Shown piece by piece: positions 41,641 to 55,800 of a stretch of DNA of 64,000 nucleotides. Under the pieces are notes generated by a model. The model was not told the origin of the DNA. It saw nothing but the letters and a program-made list of their open reading frames with translations, and made no database searches. Origin of the DNA: Eudromia elegans. Its lineage: Eukaryota; Chordata; Aves; Tinamiformes; Tinamidae. Location of the stretch: positions 1,073,080 to 1,137,079 of the forward strand of contig PTEX01000145.1 of the NCBI GenBank assembly GCA_003342815.1, in the 5' to 3' direction. Made by a program: the position numbers and the translations under genes. Numbering within the stretch: the stretch's first letter is position 1; every line of letters starts with the position of its first letter.

Positions 41641-44600
41641 GAGAGGCAATCACAGGAGCCAGGAGAGGCACCGAGTGTACCCGGACCTAACTGCTCAACC
41701 AGGAGCTGCTTTGGCCAGCAGCTCTGCAGTGTGTCTGCAGCAAGCTGTGCAATTCCACCAGGATCCAGGCGCCTATGCCAGGGCCGCCTTTCCCACAGAA
41801 AGGACACTCAGATCCCTTCCTTGTGCCACATACTATTCACTAGCCAAACGCTTTGAGCGCTGCACTGGGAAGTCGAGGGCTGTCTTCAAAGTTGCACTGT
41901 CATTCTAACTATTGACTTAAAATTTTGTACCTGTAGCGGGAGCATGAGACAACTGGATTTTCTAAGGTGAGCCTTAGAAAGGCAAAGCTAAAGAAAGCTT
42001 TTGCACAGAAAGTTTGCTTTGTGTGAAATGTTGCTTCTCCCTGCACAGTTGTGTCTGAGAGTCCTACATCAACACTGAATGCTGTGAGTACTATAATGGT
42101 GAGGGAAAAAATGTTCAAATATCCTCCATTGTCCTTTGTTTGGGCCAAGATGCAGTCTATAATTGCTTATTGTACTGACTTCTACAGATGAGAAGGGTAC
42201 GTTGATAACTAATGTGAGAAAACAGCTTGGACATAAGTAGGAATGAAGTTCTCGTGGGTTCAGCAGGGCCAAGATCTAGACACTGAGCTGGATTAAAAAA
42301 AAAAAATCAAAAAACAGTGGCTAAAACTTTTTTGACGCAAAAGCTTTTTACTTTCAAAACAACTTCTGTTTTAAATCTTTTATTCTGAATTTCTTCACTT
42401 ATATATAAAATAAACTTCACTTTCAGTTTACAATCTATATAAAACACTTCAGTCTGGAGTCAAAGTAATATTTGTATAACCGTGGATTATTGGTTATTTT
42501 TTACATTTTGGTGTAGCGATCTTTTTAGGATATTATCCTAGGGAAATGAAGTTCCAGGTTGAGCCAAAAGAATCAGCAAATCAGTAATTTATGCTCCCCT
42601 ACCCACACAGGAATACCTGGGTGGGTCTGACTGTATCCAGAGTCAGAACTTCAAGGGTAAATAGAAGGAGCAGAGCAAGTAAGGACTTGAACCAGGTACT
42701 CTGCCAAAATGCTTGCAGGAGAGGAAGATTCTGCTACAGGTTTCCTGTGTCTCTAAAAGTATTTTGGGAATTTTGTTGGAACCTAACTTTGGTCCAAGAA
42801 TATAAGTTTGCCTTATCCTTATATTCTTGGATATAAGATAAATATCTAAAATAGACAGGATGAATTGCATTGGGCAAGTGCCTATTGTGGTTCAAAGTGA
42901 AGAAGGCAGCCCAGGCTATCAGCATTAGACATCGGGACCGTGGAGGTGCAAAGTCAGGGGAGATCAATCCCACACAGGAATTCCCACCTAGAGGCACCCA
43001 GGATAGATGATGTTCCAGATAAATCGCTTAAAAAGAGTAAAACAAACCTGGAATTCAGGTTTTATGAAACATGCTAAGCTGTAATTGGGGCTGTTTTCCA
43101 TAATAAATACTTCTTGTTTGGAGTCGGCTGCGATTCCATCTGTCTGACAATCCCTAATTACAAAGTCTAATTCTTATGCAGCTGGAACACCTTTCATTCA
43201 GCATTGTGGAGGAAGTGCTGGCTTCCATTACCTTAACAACATACTGCAAGAGCACCTAGAGAGAAGTGGGCTTTGGAGATAATCCTTTTAGAATATCAAG
43301 GATAAATCTTGAACCCGTAGGAATCAATGAAAAACTTGCACTAAGTTTAGTAGGGCCAGGATTTCTCCCCAGGTCTCTCTCAATGAACAGAGAAGTAGGC
43401 ATCCTGAAGAGATTTTTGGAGACTGTGTGTCTACTTCTCAAACTCCGCTTCCCATTTAGTTCTGGTTTTATGCTGCAGAGATGGAGAAGTTCCGAGAAGC
43501 TTTCAGGCTTTCAATCAGACTGAGGCTATTGGAAAACATGACCTTTTATTGAAAAGCCATTCCCTGCAGTGGCTGTTGACTGCCACTGCGAATACTGACC
43601 TCGCAGCAGAACGCTAGACGTTGTCCAACGTTCCTGAGTGTTCTATTCTCTACAGTCATGGGGAGAATATATTTAAATACCTATTGCCCAGTAGGGAATA
43701 TTGCCATCTACCAGGGCTTACAGGAACCCCAAAGAAAGGCCTTATACTTTTTAGTAGTGCCTTAGGCTCAGCATGTATCTAGTCACATTTGTACATACAT
43801 TCACAATATGTCATATATGTACATGTTCATCCTAAAGCTTAGCACTTTTGCACGCAGATGCACACTCAGGCTGCTACATTGGTCTAAAATGCAATTTTAA
43901 GGCATTCTGTTAGTTCCTAAGATCTCACATATATATATACAAATGCATGCATACATGTATGTTTTAATTGCTGTGCAAATAAATCTCAATATAGAAAACT
44001 ACAGACCATGAAATAAATGCTAGTGAATTGTCTCATGTCGGAAGGCAAGTACTATTACAAGAAATGACAACAACTCAATTAAAATAATCTGGAATATACA
44101 TGCACAAGCATCTTCATCAAGGCTATTAATTAGACTTACCCATGCTCACATTAGGGCTTTCAAGTCAGTAGCAATCTTCTGCTAAGTATGGATCCATAGT
44201 GTGAATACAATCAAAACCTAGGCTTCCCTTTGAAAGAATCAGGATTTGGCACTTAAAGAATCCATTAAAGCAATTACGCCATAGCTGCATTAAAAGTGCA
44301 ACCTTGCTTCTGAGGCTCCTTCAGCGAATAATATTGTCTCCGTCTTAGCCCCTCCAGTAGCAGCTGGTCTCAGTCAGAAAGTGCTGACCTTCTGCAGGGA
44401 CAAAAAAAAAAGAGAGACAGCTTTTCTCATTTACTTAGCACTTTCCATATTTGCGCCACTAATGCCTTTATTATTTGGGCACTAGGAGAATGTGCAATAT
44501 TCCCACTTTAAAGCTTGAGAAACAAAAATAGTTTGGCACAAGATCCGCGTTCAGGTCACCGTGAAAACAGAAGAACAGGTCTTCTGGACTAATGTTTTTT

Positions 44601-47216
44601 GCAAAAGCTCTGGAGTCTTTTAGAGCCTTCAAAATCAAGTAAGATTTTGAAAGAAGTTTCAATAAAACTGTGAGAATAGAAAGAGGCATATAACATGTAT
44701 ACAAACAGCAGATACAATCATTTCTGTAATCATGTACTAGAACCGAATAGACTGAAAAAAAAAAAAAGAAAGAAAAAAAGAAAAGAAAAGCTCTTTTTCC
44801 GCTGAGGTTACTTTTCATTCTTCAGTATGATTGAGCAGGCAGCTGCCCAGAGGGCTGGTGGTCTGCACAAGCATGGGAAGAAATGCGAGAGGGCTCAGGA
44901 GCGGGAAAAGAGAAGTCTGCTCGAGCCACCACTGCTGCTGAAAAAATCCATGTTAAACTACACGCTCAGTATGCCAAGGTTTAACATCATCTACTTGTGT
45001 GTTGAAGCATGTTCTGTACCACAGAGTATAACCAAAATTTTGCCTGAGAATAGCATCATCTCTCCATAAACTTGGACCCAAATATGCTTTTTCATGTAGC
45101 CAGGATGACCATGCAATTGGGAACAAATGTCAGGGCATCTGTAGCCCAATACCATTTCTGAATGTCACAACAAACCAACCCTGGAATACTTTCAGGAAAA
45201 ATTAGATGAAATATTTCTGTGAAGAAGGAGCTACTCTAGTTCAACGTCACCACAAAATACAGTGAATAATCTGCACACAGTCTAATGAATATTTGCATTC
45301 CTAATTTTAAGGGTACATTAAATAAAAGAATAAACAAGCACAAAAATGAATAAAGATGAGCATATGATATATTATTATGCTTCCATTTTTTTTGTGTGCC
45401 CTTAAGAATAATAGAAAGCTTACTGGTTTGGTTATACATAAAACAAGACCATTCCAGTTGTCAACCTATGTGTAGGTAAACTGGTATTGACCTCAGATCT
45501 GTACAGATAAAATGGGCAGATTCCTTTAGACAATAAATCCATATAAAATAAGTAGTTCTCCCTGATTATGGCATATCATGACAACTCAGCAAAATGTAAG
45601 GTTGTATCATATATAAGGGTGAAAAATGTGGCCTAGTTTTTGTGCAGTGAACCAAATTGTTAAGTTAACTTATGTCAGAAAACAGAGATCTGGATCCAGC
45701 GTGACACCATGGAAGGAGGTAGATCTCGATTACTGTCCTTTTGATCCTCGCAGGAAGGAGGAGTGCAAAAAGAAACTTGTTACACAGGATATAGGTATGT
45801 TAATTGTAATTTCACAATTAATGATTCTACCATTAGTGCTTCTTTAAGGAATGACAGATTTGTTCTGGTGATTATTTCTCACTGAAGTCTTTGTTTCTTC
45901 TGGGTTCCCTAAGAGGTCTGATAACCCTGTATAGTCCAGGAGAATCAAACTACTAACTAGAAGATGGCTCTAAAATTAATGAAGTATCATCCTCATCCCC
46001 ACATCTCCTTCCTGTTTATGAGAGGAACTAAATTAAGAAAAGGAGTGCAGAGAGCTTTAACTCATGAGGCTCAGAATATGGTCACAGACCCTTCACCAGA
46101 GTTACCTTCATGGTAGGATTTTGGAGGCAGCATTGCTTTGCAGCATCTCCTTTGCTGGAAGCAGGGAGAGATAAGTGTTCAATATACAAAATAAATTTTT
46201 GCTCAAATATAAATACTTACAACTTTTAAAACGTTAACAGTGGTTGAATTTATTTTTGATAACAGCATTATTAATCTCTTCTTTTACCAAATCCTCATAG
46301 CAACGCTCAGTGGGATTGAGTGGGATTCCTTGTCCCTTACTTGTCAGCATTATTCAGTAGCATTGTCTATAATCTCTAAGCTAAATATAAAAACTATGAA
46401 GAGTTTTGTAAAAGCCCAAGATCATCAGAACTAGCTCTGCTTTCTTTTGGAAGAGCCTTTCTCTGTCTCATGCACATGATAACAACAAAAAAGACAGAAA
46501 GACTAAGCTAGACAGTGAAAATGGATAAATCTCAAGTTGTTCAAATTCAGATTTAATGAACTATTTACCCATGACTACGTTATCCATCCTACCTTGTTTA
46601 TCTTGTACAACTTCTTGAATTGTGATCTAAGTCTTAACTATCTCAGTAGGACAAAATGTTACTTTTTGTTTTGAGGAAATATGCTGATCTCTAGCTGTCT
46701 TAACTTTACTAACTCCACTTTACACTACTAATTCCACTTTACTTCCTACTCAGTGACCCTCATAAGAAGACATCACTTGATTCTTGAGCAAAGTTTTGAG
46801 CAATTTTTAGCAGGAGACACATGCTTCTTCCAAGCATGATGAAAATACATGCATAGATGATATGTACATTTCTAGATCCATTCTTAAAAACAGTGAAAGG
46901 AGCCAGCTGGAACATCCATGGAACCACAAGATGAAACCTGAAAATCATAAGTCTCCCAGTACAGGGAATACTGTTTGATGCCTACTTACAATCCGTCTTT
47001 CTACCTTAGTAAGAGCAGGTGTAGCAAGGTGACCGCAATTTTCCCAGTTGCTCTTTGCCACTGTCTCATTTATTTTTCCAACAGCAAATTTGGCAGCCCT
47101 GCATTTTCTACAGGTATACAGAATGTTTTCAGTAAATTGAGTATTTTTCTGCATTTTTTCAAGAAATACATTTCAGATTAGCAACAAGAAGGCTATCAAA
47201 GTGTTTGGCCAGGGTT
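41641..47216. other. Intergenic region between AASS and the next gene, part 1
   Basis: No protein gene recognised. Contents: scattered A/T runs (42293, 44400, 44757), a CpG-poor stretch at 43090-43230 with homeodomain-like CTAATTAC and TAATTG motifs, and a similar one at 44250-44340. Open frames are short and look random. Confidence 0.5.
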
Positions 47217-47323
47217 TATGTCATTTGATCAACAGAGGTATTCTGTTTCTCCAACGTACCACCACATATTATTACTGCCAACTACTGTTATTAATACCCC
47301 TATGTTATATTTAGCAAAGTATG
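47217..47323. repeat. 107-bp duplicated segment, copy A
   Basis: Identical to 49703-49809 except at one base (G at 47256, A at 49742). Copy A has CG at the mismatch and copy B has CA. Confidence 0.97.
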
Positions 47324-49702
47324 CTTTCACTTACTTTTTATTCTTTGGTTTCTCAGCTTTCATTTATTGTGATCCACTCCCATCATCGAGGTTCTTTTTC
47401 AGTTGCAGCCATTAGAATAGTAGATTTTCTATTTCAATCAACATTTTTTTTATTCTATATTGGGGTTTAATTTAAAATAAATCTTTAAGATCAGATCAAA
47501 TAATACATGCACCATCATACTAATACAGTTACCTTTAATATATTTTCTTCCTCAGAATACCACTAGCATATCCACTATCTTTTACTTCTCATCAACCAAC
47601 TTTGGTGTTTATCCAAGTCCAGTCTGATTCTGTTTGCTCATCTCAATACAACACAACAATGACTGGAACCTTCCTAGCATATCTACCTGGACCATGCCCC
47701 TTGCACTTCTGCATCTTCCATAGTCCTTTTTCTATGCCAAGGATGATCTCTGACTCTCTTTGCTGGTTTGGGCAATACTTTCTTTTTACTGAAGCTCTGT
47801 TGTCTCAAGCCTGGTGTTCCCACCCTACAACAGCAAAATGCAAGGTACACTTTAGATTAATGCACACACACACACACAATTCCACACAGGTTGCTCTCAA
47901 GTGTGTCACTTAGGGAGCAGGCTTGGCTTTCCGATGAACCCTTCTTCCATTGCTTCCTAAAGGCTCTTAGTATTTCTCTGGAGAGATCTCAGACCCGTCA
48001 CTGTTTTACCTCCTGCCTGCTCTGCTTTTATAATCAGCATTGATCAGCATATATTTTCATGCTGAGGTAGATACAGTCAAAAATAAATAAATAAATCTTA
48101 CTGATTTCTTCATTCTTCACAGTGTGAACTTTCCACTTCCAGCTTGTTAGTTGGTGAAGCCTAGACTGAAAAGTTTCTTTTCTAACTTGCTCTTTTCCAA
48201 AATATAAGGTATTATGGTTATGATACAGTTAACAATGCAGATTGTAACTGTAAACTCTGGTACATTAGAGTAAGGACAGGAACAGTCTTGTGAATGAGAC
48301 AGTGCCAGCTCTGCCTTCCTATTTGTGTAGTTATAGAGATCCTTCTGCCTAGAAAAGCAGAATGCAGATGAAATGCAGCTCTCCACAGAGGAAATATGAG
48401 GACCATGAACAATATTTAGACTAGAATCCTAGTACTGTGTAGATTTTCCCATCTTTTCATCTCTCTGTTTTGTTGGTGCAAATTTTATGATCTAGTTGTT
48501 TCTTTCTTGCAGCAAATGCCTCCCTTGTGTTACCTTTTATGCTCTACCTCATAAAATATCACAAATTAAAACATACTTTATATTTCTATGTGACTTGCAA
48601 TATTTGGAATCAAAATGCTATAGAGAAAATCATAAATTCAGCAGTATATAGACTCTGGGAATACATTGATAAGCATATTCACACATCTACACTCTCTGTT
48701 TATGTATCATCTTGGTGAATGCATTTAAAGTACATCCAGCACAAATGTTTGGAGAATAAAAATTTACTGAAAACTACTGTACTACATAAACTGCTCAGTA
48801 ACAGTGAAAGGATTAAAAGCTTAATACTATGTTTATGAAACCAAATTTTTGCGTCTCTGCTTTGTGTCTCACATATCATAAGATAATGAATAGTTCCATA
48901 GCAACAAAAGTCCACCACTAAACTCTTACCTTGATTTCATTTCTTGGACAGAAGAAACACACAAAACAGAAATACCAGTCCTGGCCTTTGGATAATAGGA
49001 AGACTAAAATAGGCTGGTTCAAATTAATTTTTTAATCAGAAAATTAAAATACTTAGCAGCTTTCATTGAAAAGAAGGACATTAGAATGAATCAAATAAAG
49101 CGGCCTTGGATCCACAATTTAAATGTCATTAGCTATTATAAAGTCTTACAGCCAACTCATCTTTTTTTCTTTAGTGAAGGGAATTGAATCATTAGGAAGG
49201 TAGAACTCAAATTACTAATGGCTCTGCTTGTAAAAAAGAAATGGCTCTGCTTTTTTTTTATAAAAACGGTCAAGCTAAGAGGGAGATCAAGATGGAGAAT
49301 ACCAACGTCTAACTACAGTAAAAGTAATATTTTTACTAATAAAATAGATGTCAACAAACAATCAAATTAGGACACACAATGCAACTCTCTGTTACAAACA
49401 AAGAAAAAAAAAGATTTTATTTCAAGTAATTATAGAAATTTTTTTCCTCTAAAATATTAGGAACATGATCACATTTCCAAAGAAATAAAGAACAAACTCC
49501 TTATCCCTTTCAGTAAGAATATAGTGTTGTTTTTTTTTTTCCCTGATGTTAGGTTAAATAATTTGCATCTTAATTTCCATATGCATAAAAAACAACTACA
49601 CGTTTTTCTCACAGCACCATCCATAAGAGACTTCAAGAGGTAAGTTACTGAAAGCTAAGACATGAAATAGCTACAGACATGTATATATACACATATGTAT
49701 CA
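47324..49702. other. Intergenic sequence between the two duplicated copies
   Basis: AT-rich, with short low-complexity runs (AAATA repeat near 48081, T-runs near 49250 and 49530). No gene or mobile element is recognised. Confidence 0.5.
47863..47878. repeat. (CA)8 dinucleotide repeat
   Basis: Short perfect CA run in intergenic DNA. Confidence 0.9.
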
Positions 49703-49809
49703 TATGTCATTTGATCAACAGAGGTATTCTGTTTCTCCAACATACCACCACATATTATTACTGCCAACTACTGTTATTAATACCCCTATGTTATATTTAG
49801 CAAAGTATG
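49703..49809. repeat. 107-bp duplicated segment, copy B
   Basis: Second copy of 47217-47323, in the same orientation. It is set in a TA/CA-rich context with 'gtatatataca' on both sides (49681 and 49809), which suggests it was inserted here. A run of 22 A's begins 42 bp after it. Confidence 0.97.
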
Positions 49810-49850
49810 TATATATACATATAGCTAAACTGACAGCTATTTGACGTGCT

Positions 49851-49872
49851 AAAAAAAAAAAAAAAAAAAAAA
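49851..49872. repeat. A22 homopolymer
   Basis: Longest uninterrupted A run in the window, just to the right of duplicated copy B. Confidence 0.95.
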
Positions 49873-52800
49873 GACCAGGGAACATTTTGCCTTTTATGAG
49901 CGGAAAGGATGTCAGTCCCTAAAACGTGGGGACATGGGATTTCTTGAAACTTTTACAGTAGGATGACAGTGTGCAAAATGGGAAAAGAAAACCTTTCCAG
50001 GGCGACATTTGAAAGTTGGTGCGTACCTGATGAAATGGCTTTGCACTATCACTTTGCCAGCTCTGCTCGGCAATACAGAATATTTCCACTTGATGGCACC
50101 AAATTTTATATTTTTTAAACCTAAAATCAAAACAATTATCTAACAAGATTGTTATTGAATCACAAGGAGATGATCAGGAGAAAGATAATCAAAAGCACAT
50201 CTTTTATATTTTCTTTTTGAAAACTTTTGATACTTTTATAAGAACATTTCTTTTCTTAAAAATCTTGTTTATAAGGTATAAAGTGAATTGATTGTAAAGG
50301 CTGTGCCTCATCTATTTGGCCATGACCATTTATTCATTTGAACTAACTTTTTTTTTTTTTTGGCTTCTATCTCTATTCAGCAAAGCAAATTTTATGTTAT
50401 CACGTTATTATAAAAGTGAGCACCTGAATGTGGATGAATCATGCATTTCAAAACAAGTTTTAGTTCCAGTACCATGTTGAAATTAATTAGCTTGTCTTAA
50501 AAATGAAAGGCAGCATTACATATCACATCAAAATAAAAGATGATTTTTTGAGATCAATATCAATTCTGAGTCTTATTTACCTATTGCTTATTAGTACTAA
50601 TTACTGACTAGCAATTCTTCAGTAGTCTTACTTAGCTTAAAAACAATTTAATTAAATGTTGCTTGTTTATCTATTCAGATATAAAAGGTTTCAGCAAGTG
50701 AGAATATAGTTTCCATACTGTTGTCCTGTTCTTGGAACTTTTATGAGCATTAGAAAATGGTTGGCGTAGTGTACAATGTCCAAGATAAGAGTAGATTGGA
50801 TTGTATTTGATTACAGCAAATGTGCATTTATTGTTTTCCATCTCATCTTTTAGCAAAAAGCCATGTAAGGCAGAGCACAGAGCCCCGTGTCTGCACTGTA
50901 GCTGCAAGGGGGAGGAGGATGAGCCGATTCATGACTACGCCTAGCAGATATGCCTGCAGCACAAATCATTCACAAGACCCATTTGCTGAGGTTTGGCAAT
51001 TACAAACTAGCATTTTAGCCAAGTATAATGGTATTTCTGACAGTGAAGCAAAGGATACGGTGCAGCTTTAGGATTTGAAAGGATGGAGCAGGGGATCCTA
51101 GCCAGAAAAAGGTTTGGGAGGAAGGGACAAGTCAGAGCCCATGCATGTTCCCATCCAAAAGTGGGTCCCAGCTAAAGGTTCACAAGGCAAAGGGTGATCC
51201 CATAGGTCTCCTGTCACAGATAGTGTTTTGGTCCGGGTTTTGGATGAATAGAAGAGGAAACACTCATTCCGTACAGATGTTCTTCAGATGTGCAGTAAGT
51301 AATGCACAAAGGATGTGCTGCGTTTGTTGTGCAGGTGAAAATCATCTCCTTAACATGTGAAGATTACTGCGTGCTCATTACCAAGCTGCTCTATGCATGC
51401 CTGTGTACATTTGCAAGTTCCAGACACCGTGCAGCTTGATTGGAACTACTGATACTGCCATGACCACGCTGCTAGATATCAAAAAAACTCAGGTAATTCC
51501 CAAGAAAGAGGATTTCCTGAGACTTCTGAAAGCCCACACATAGGTCACCCTTCTCCAGAAACCACCACTGTTTCTGCCACCTGGTGCTTTTTTCTTGCTC
51601 GTAAGATCCAAACTCTTTCTAGTTCATTTCTGATCCCACCTCTAGCCCTGTATTTTTAAAGCATTATCCCATACAACCCGTTTACCTACCTCCAGTTCCC
51701 AAGTCTATGATCAGATAGATATCTTATCTTCTATAAAAGTATCTTTCACCTTCCAAACTCTGATTTCTACAAAGTTTCTCTCTCTCCTATGTGCAAGTCA
51801 CCTTGTGCAAGTGCCTGTCCTGGTCCTGCCCTCAGAGACTTTCACACAATGTTGACTGTGTCTTTGAGACCTAGTTTTGTGCTCCCAAACCTCTTTTTGA
51901 GGACGCGAACACTGGGCAGCTGAGGTTCTTGAACCATGGAATGAACTTAGCCAGTTCGTTTTCTCATAGATTAACCTACTTTCTTATAAAAACAGTGGAG
52001 AAGAAAGCTCAGTCCTTCAAACACGGATTTTATATTCCTGTCCTGTATTCTACGTACTTTCAGCTGAGTCATTACATATCTTGAGAGCACACCTATGAAC
52101 TTCCTTGCATTTTAGCACCCGTTTAAGCCTCAATCTACTTCTGTACCACACAGATCGTTCCCTTATTTTTATTACTGAAACTACTTTAAATTAGAAATAG
52201 TCATGCAGCAAAGATCAAAGATGCGTGTCACCACCAAATAAACCTACAGTCATCCTACTCATGTACAGTTCTGACTACATTTTTTGTGTCACCTTGGCTT
52301 TATATGTAATTATACCTATATGAAATTGCTGTCTCTGAGCTTAGGTTTCATAACTGAGAGACAAAGCTTGTAGTATTCGCCAGAACAGGTCTGAGAAGCT
52401 AGTTCTTCCTTCTTGTCTACAGAGAAGGGGAAATTGGAGAGAGAAACATCGCAAACAAGATAGGAGTGACAAAGTTGGTCTTTAAAAGGTGTTGTCTAAA
52501 AGGCCAAAGGAAAGGCTGGTCTACCACATCTCTGAAAGAATTAACCCAAGTGCCCAGACTCACAAGGGTGAAGAGCACCTGTGACTTTCCACCCTTTTCT
52601 TGAGAGCCCCTGTGATCCTGGAGACAACGAAGGGTAATATTTCAGTGAAGGAAAATAGAAAACTAATGCAGAGCAAAAATGTGAGAAGTACCGATAGAGT
52701 GCTGCAATTCAGTAAGGTTAAAGAAGCATGAGAGTATGTATGACCGACCAACTGTGCCTCGACCAAGCAGTCAGGCAGCCTGGGGTGAAAGCAGATAGAG

Positions 52801-55800
52801 GGGACCCACACGGGGCTTTCATGCATACTGAAATCTCACATTTAGGGTGAAAATCAGTAAGACACTCATTAGAGGTTCCAAAAATAATCATTAGCAATGC
52901 AAATACATCCAAATATATTTACACCAAGAACAATTTAAAAAAAAATTGAAAAGGATATAAGACAATGACTTTATTTGTTCTTATTTTCCTCTCTTTTTGT
53001 TGGCTTAGCTGAGAAGATGCAATGTTTTACTCAGACTGAATTACTACACTAATTCAGGGGAAACTGGCTGGCTTTCATACCATAAAACCACCATCAATTT
53101 TAGTACAATGTCATTTGTCTCTATATCTCATCACAAAGCAATCTGATTACACCATGAATACACTGCATCATCACATTACTGTAAACAATCTAACCAAGAC
53201 TATAAAACATAAAAAGAAATAAATGAACTGACTGCAGCTTTTATGCAGACCGATGCTAGAAATGTGCTCTGCAAGGACTCTAAAAAAGCAGAAATCACTG
53301 AGGAGAACTGAACTAAGTGGAAGGAGTTAATGGTGTTAAACTGTGCAAGCTCTGAAGCAGCCAAGTGGTCTGCAATCCAGGAAGCTGCTCATTTCCGAAT
53401 AGTGTTGGGGGAAGAGACACTGTTGTCAGCTGAGCAAGGGTCTCAAGAGGCAAGCTTGCTGAAGCAGAGAGGAAAAATCCCAATAGGTTGTTTATACTAT
53501 TCAAAATGTACTGTTTTCTCAAGAAAAAAATAAAAAATTTACATACAAAGAAGAAAAAAGAAAAAAATTTACATTCAAATAATTATTTTGTTACAGAAAA
53601 ATCAGGGATCCACTGAGGCAACTGGCAAGTGGGTAAATGAGTTGTAACTCCTACCTGTTGTCATCTTGTATGACTATGCATGATAGTTACTTCATTGGGA
53701 AAGGTAACAAGGTAATGGGTAGGATCCCGTGAGGATGAGATTCAAAAGAAATAGAACATAAATCGCTAACAGAAGACAACATTAGAAAAAAAAAATTAGA
53801 AAGACAGAGCGAGCTATTCAAAAGAACAGACATAGATCTATTCACTAACACCAGTGATAACGCACATGTAATAAAACATCAAGCTTTGTTTAGCAAGTAA
53901 TTACACACACAAAGCCCCACGTCCAACGGATTGGCATCAGCGAACACAAGCATGTACAAAGGCAAAGATAGAACAAGATGTGGATTCACTGTGCAGGAAA
54001 AGGAATGTGTAGCTCTGGGGAAACTATGTACAAAATGAAGAAAAGCAAAGGATTTTACATCTCTGTGCCATACAGACAACAAAAATAAAAAGATACAGGA
54101 CTTGCAACTGAAGAACATCTCCAAGAAGAGTAGTGTGCTTGCTGTTTTCTATGATGCTGTGTTCTTTTTGGCTGCTATACAAATTAAGAATTGCATTGTG
54201 GCAAAACATATCTGAGTAGCTAACAATATTTAGAAAAAGAAACATGACTTTTAAAATAGTTACTGTGGTGCAAACAAACTGCATCTCTGGAGAGAGAAGA
54301 TGATAACACAAGGCTATGATTTCTTGGGAAAGAGTGATTAAAAGGATATGCACCACAGAGGTGTAGAAACAATACTAAGAAGGTGACTACATTAACTGCA
54401 TTGACGTCTATTTTTCCACACCAGAGAACAAGCCTACAAAAGTACCACGTGAAGGGTGATATATTTAATAAAAGTTCTAATGATAAAAGAATCTGTAAAA
54501 GGATATCTCACCACTGAGGAAGTGAATAAAATATTTATTGAAAACAGATGGTATTGCTGGCATTAAGGAGAATAGTTAATCACGGTGATTCTGAAAGCCA
54601 ACTATTTTCTTGCAGTATTCACTATGTATCGCTGGAGTTATCTAACTAGAGAATTTGGCTATGTTCCTTCCAGAAAGGCACAGGGAGGGTGTTATTCAGT
54701 TACACTGCTGAGTGCTTAGGGGTATAGATCCAAACTAATTACCACAAATCTTTCTACAGTACATGAAAAAGACAGGTATTTTTAAGTACACTCCATATAA
54801 CCAGCTTCAGGGAAGGTGAATCATGTTTTATCTGTAAGAGGAGTCTGGATGAGTGGATTGTTGGTAGACAGTTACATTGTGGACCTCTATTATGGATGCT
54901 TTTCACAGCAAGCATCAAAAATACTGCTTTGCATTTATTCTCTGTATTTGCTGAAGAGAATTTCTGAGAAAAAGAAGTATGTATTTCTTGTGTGTAATAC
55001 TTGCTTAATTTTTTTCTTTTTTTTTCATGATTTCCCTTCACCTTTACTCATCTGACTCAAAACAATATGTTAAGTTAAACTTCTCATATGTAAATATTGA
55101 AAAATGTATTGAACAACTTTCTAAATGCTGCTTCAGACCTGTACTCCATGTCCCACCACACCAAACGTGTATTCCCAAGTCTGAGTGGGCCATATGGTTG
55201 AAGAAGCTCCATCACCTTCTTAAAGGGGGTTGTTCTCAGTCCATGCTGCTCCTCAGCACTCCTCAGATAATGCGGGAGCGTACTTCTGGCTTGGACACAC
55301 TCTATATATTGAGAATAGGTTTTCTGCAGATCTAATGGAAACACTATAAAAATTACCTAAGCACAAGCATACTCAACAGTGACTTCTATAACAGCAGATA
55401 AGACATGCCTAGGACTATTTGCAGGAATTTATTCTGGCTGGCACAAGACAGCCGATGTCTGTGCAACTAAACTTTCTTACTCTCCAAAAAAATTCGGATG
55501 GCTACATCCAAACCAAGGATGGCCTAGTGAGAAATGTCTATGCCCGCTATGAGTCTCTTAATTGTGCCTGGGACTGTTTGGGTTGACACATGACAGTGGC
55601 TGTATAATGATGTGAACAACATAGTTTCAGTGCCCAAGAATGTTCCCTGGTGCTGTGAACTACTTTGGATACAGCCAGTATATTCAGCTGTACAGCAAGG
55701 ACAGGGTCCAATCAGACCTTTGCATTTGCTGAAATCATGTCTCCATGAACATTTTATTTATAAACAGTTTACAGTTGGTGCTCTGTTGAATAAGACTTCA

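Noticed and set aside
44471-44818. 115-codon minus-strand frame with a Phe run resembling a membrane segment
   Set aside because: The Phe run comes from an A/G-rich low-complexity tract at 44757-44790. No other gene-like property.
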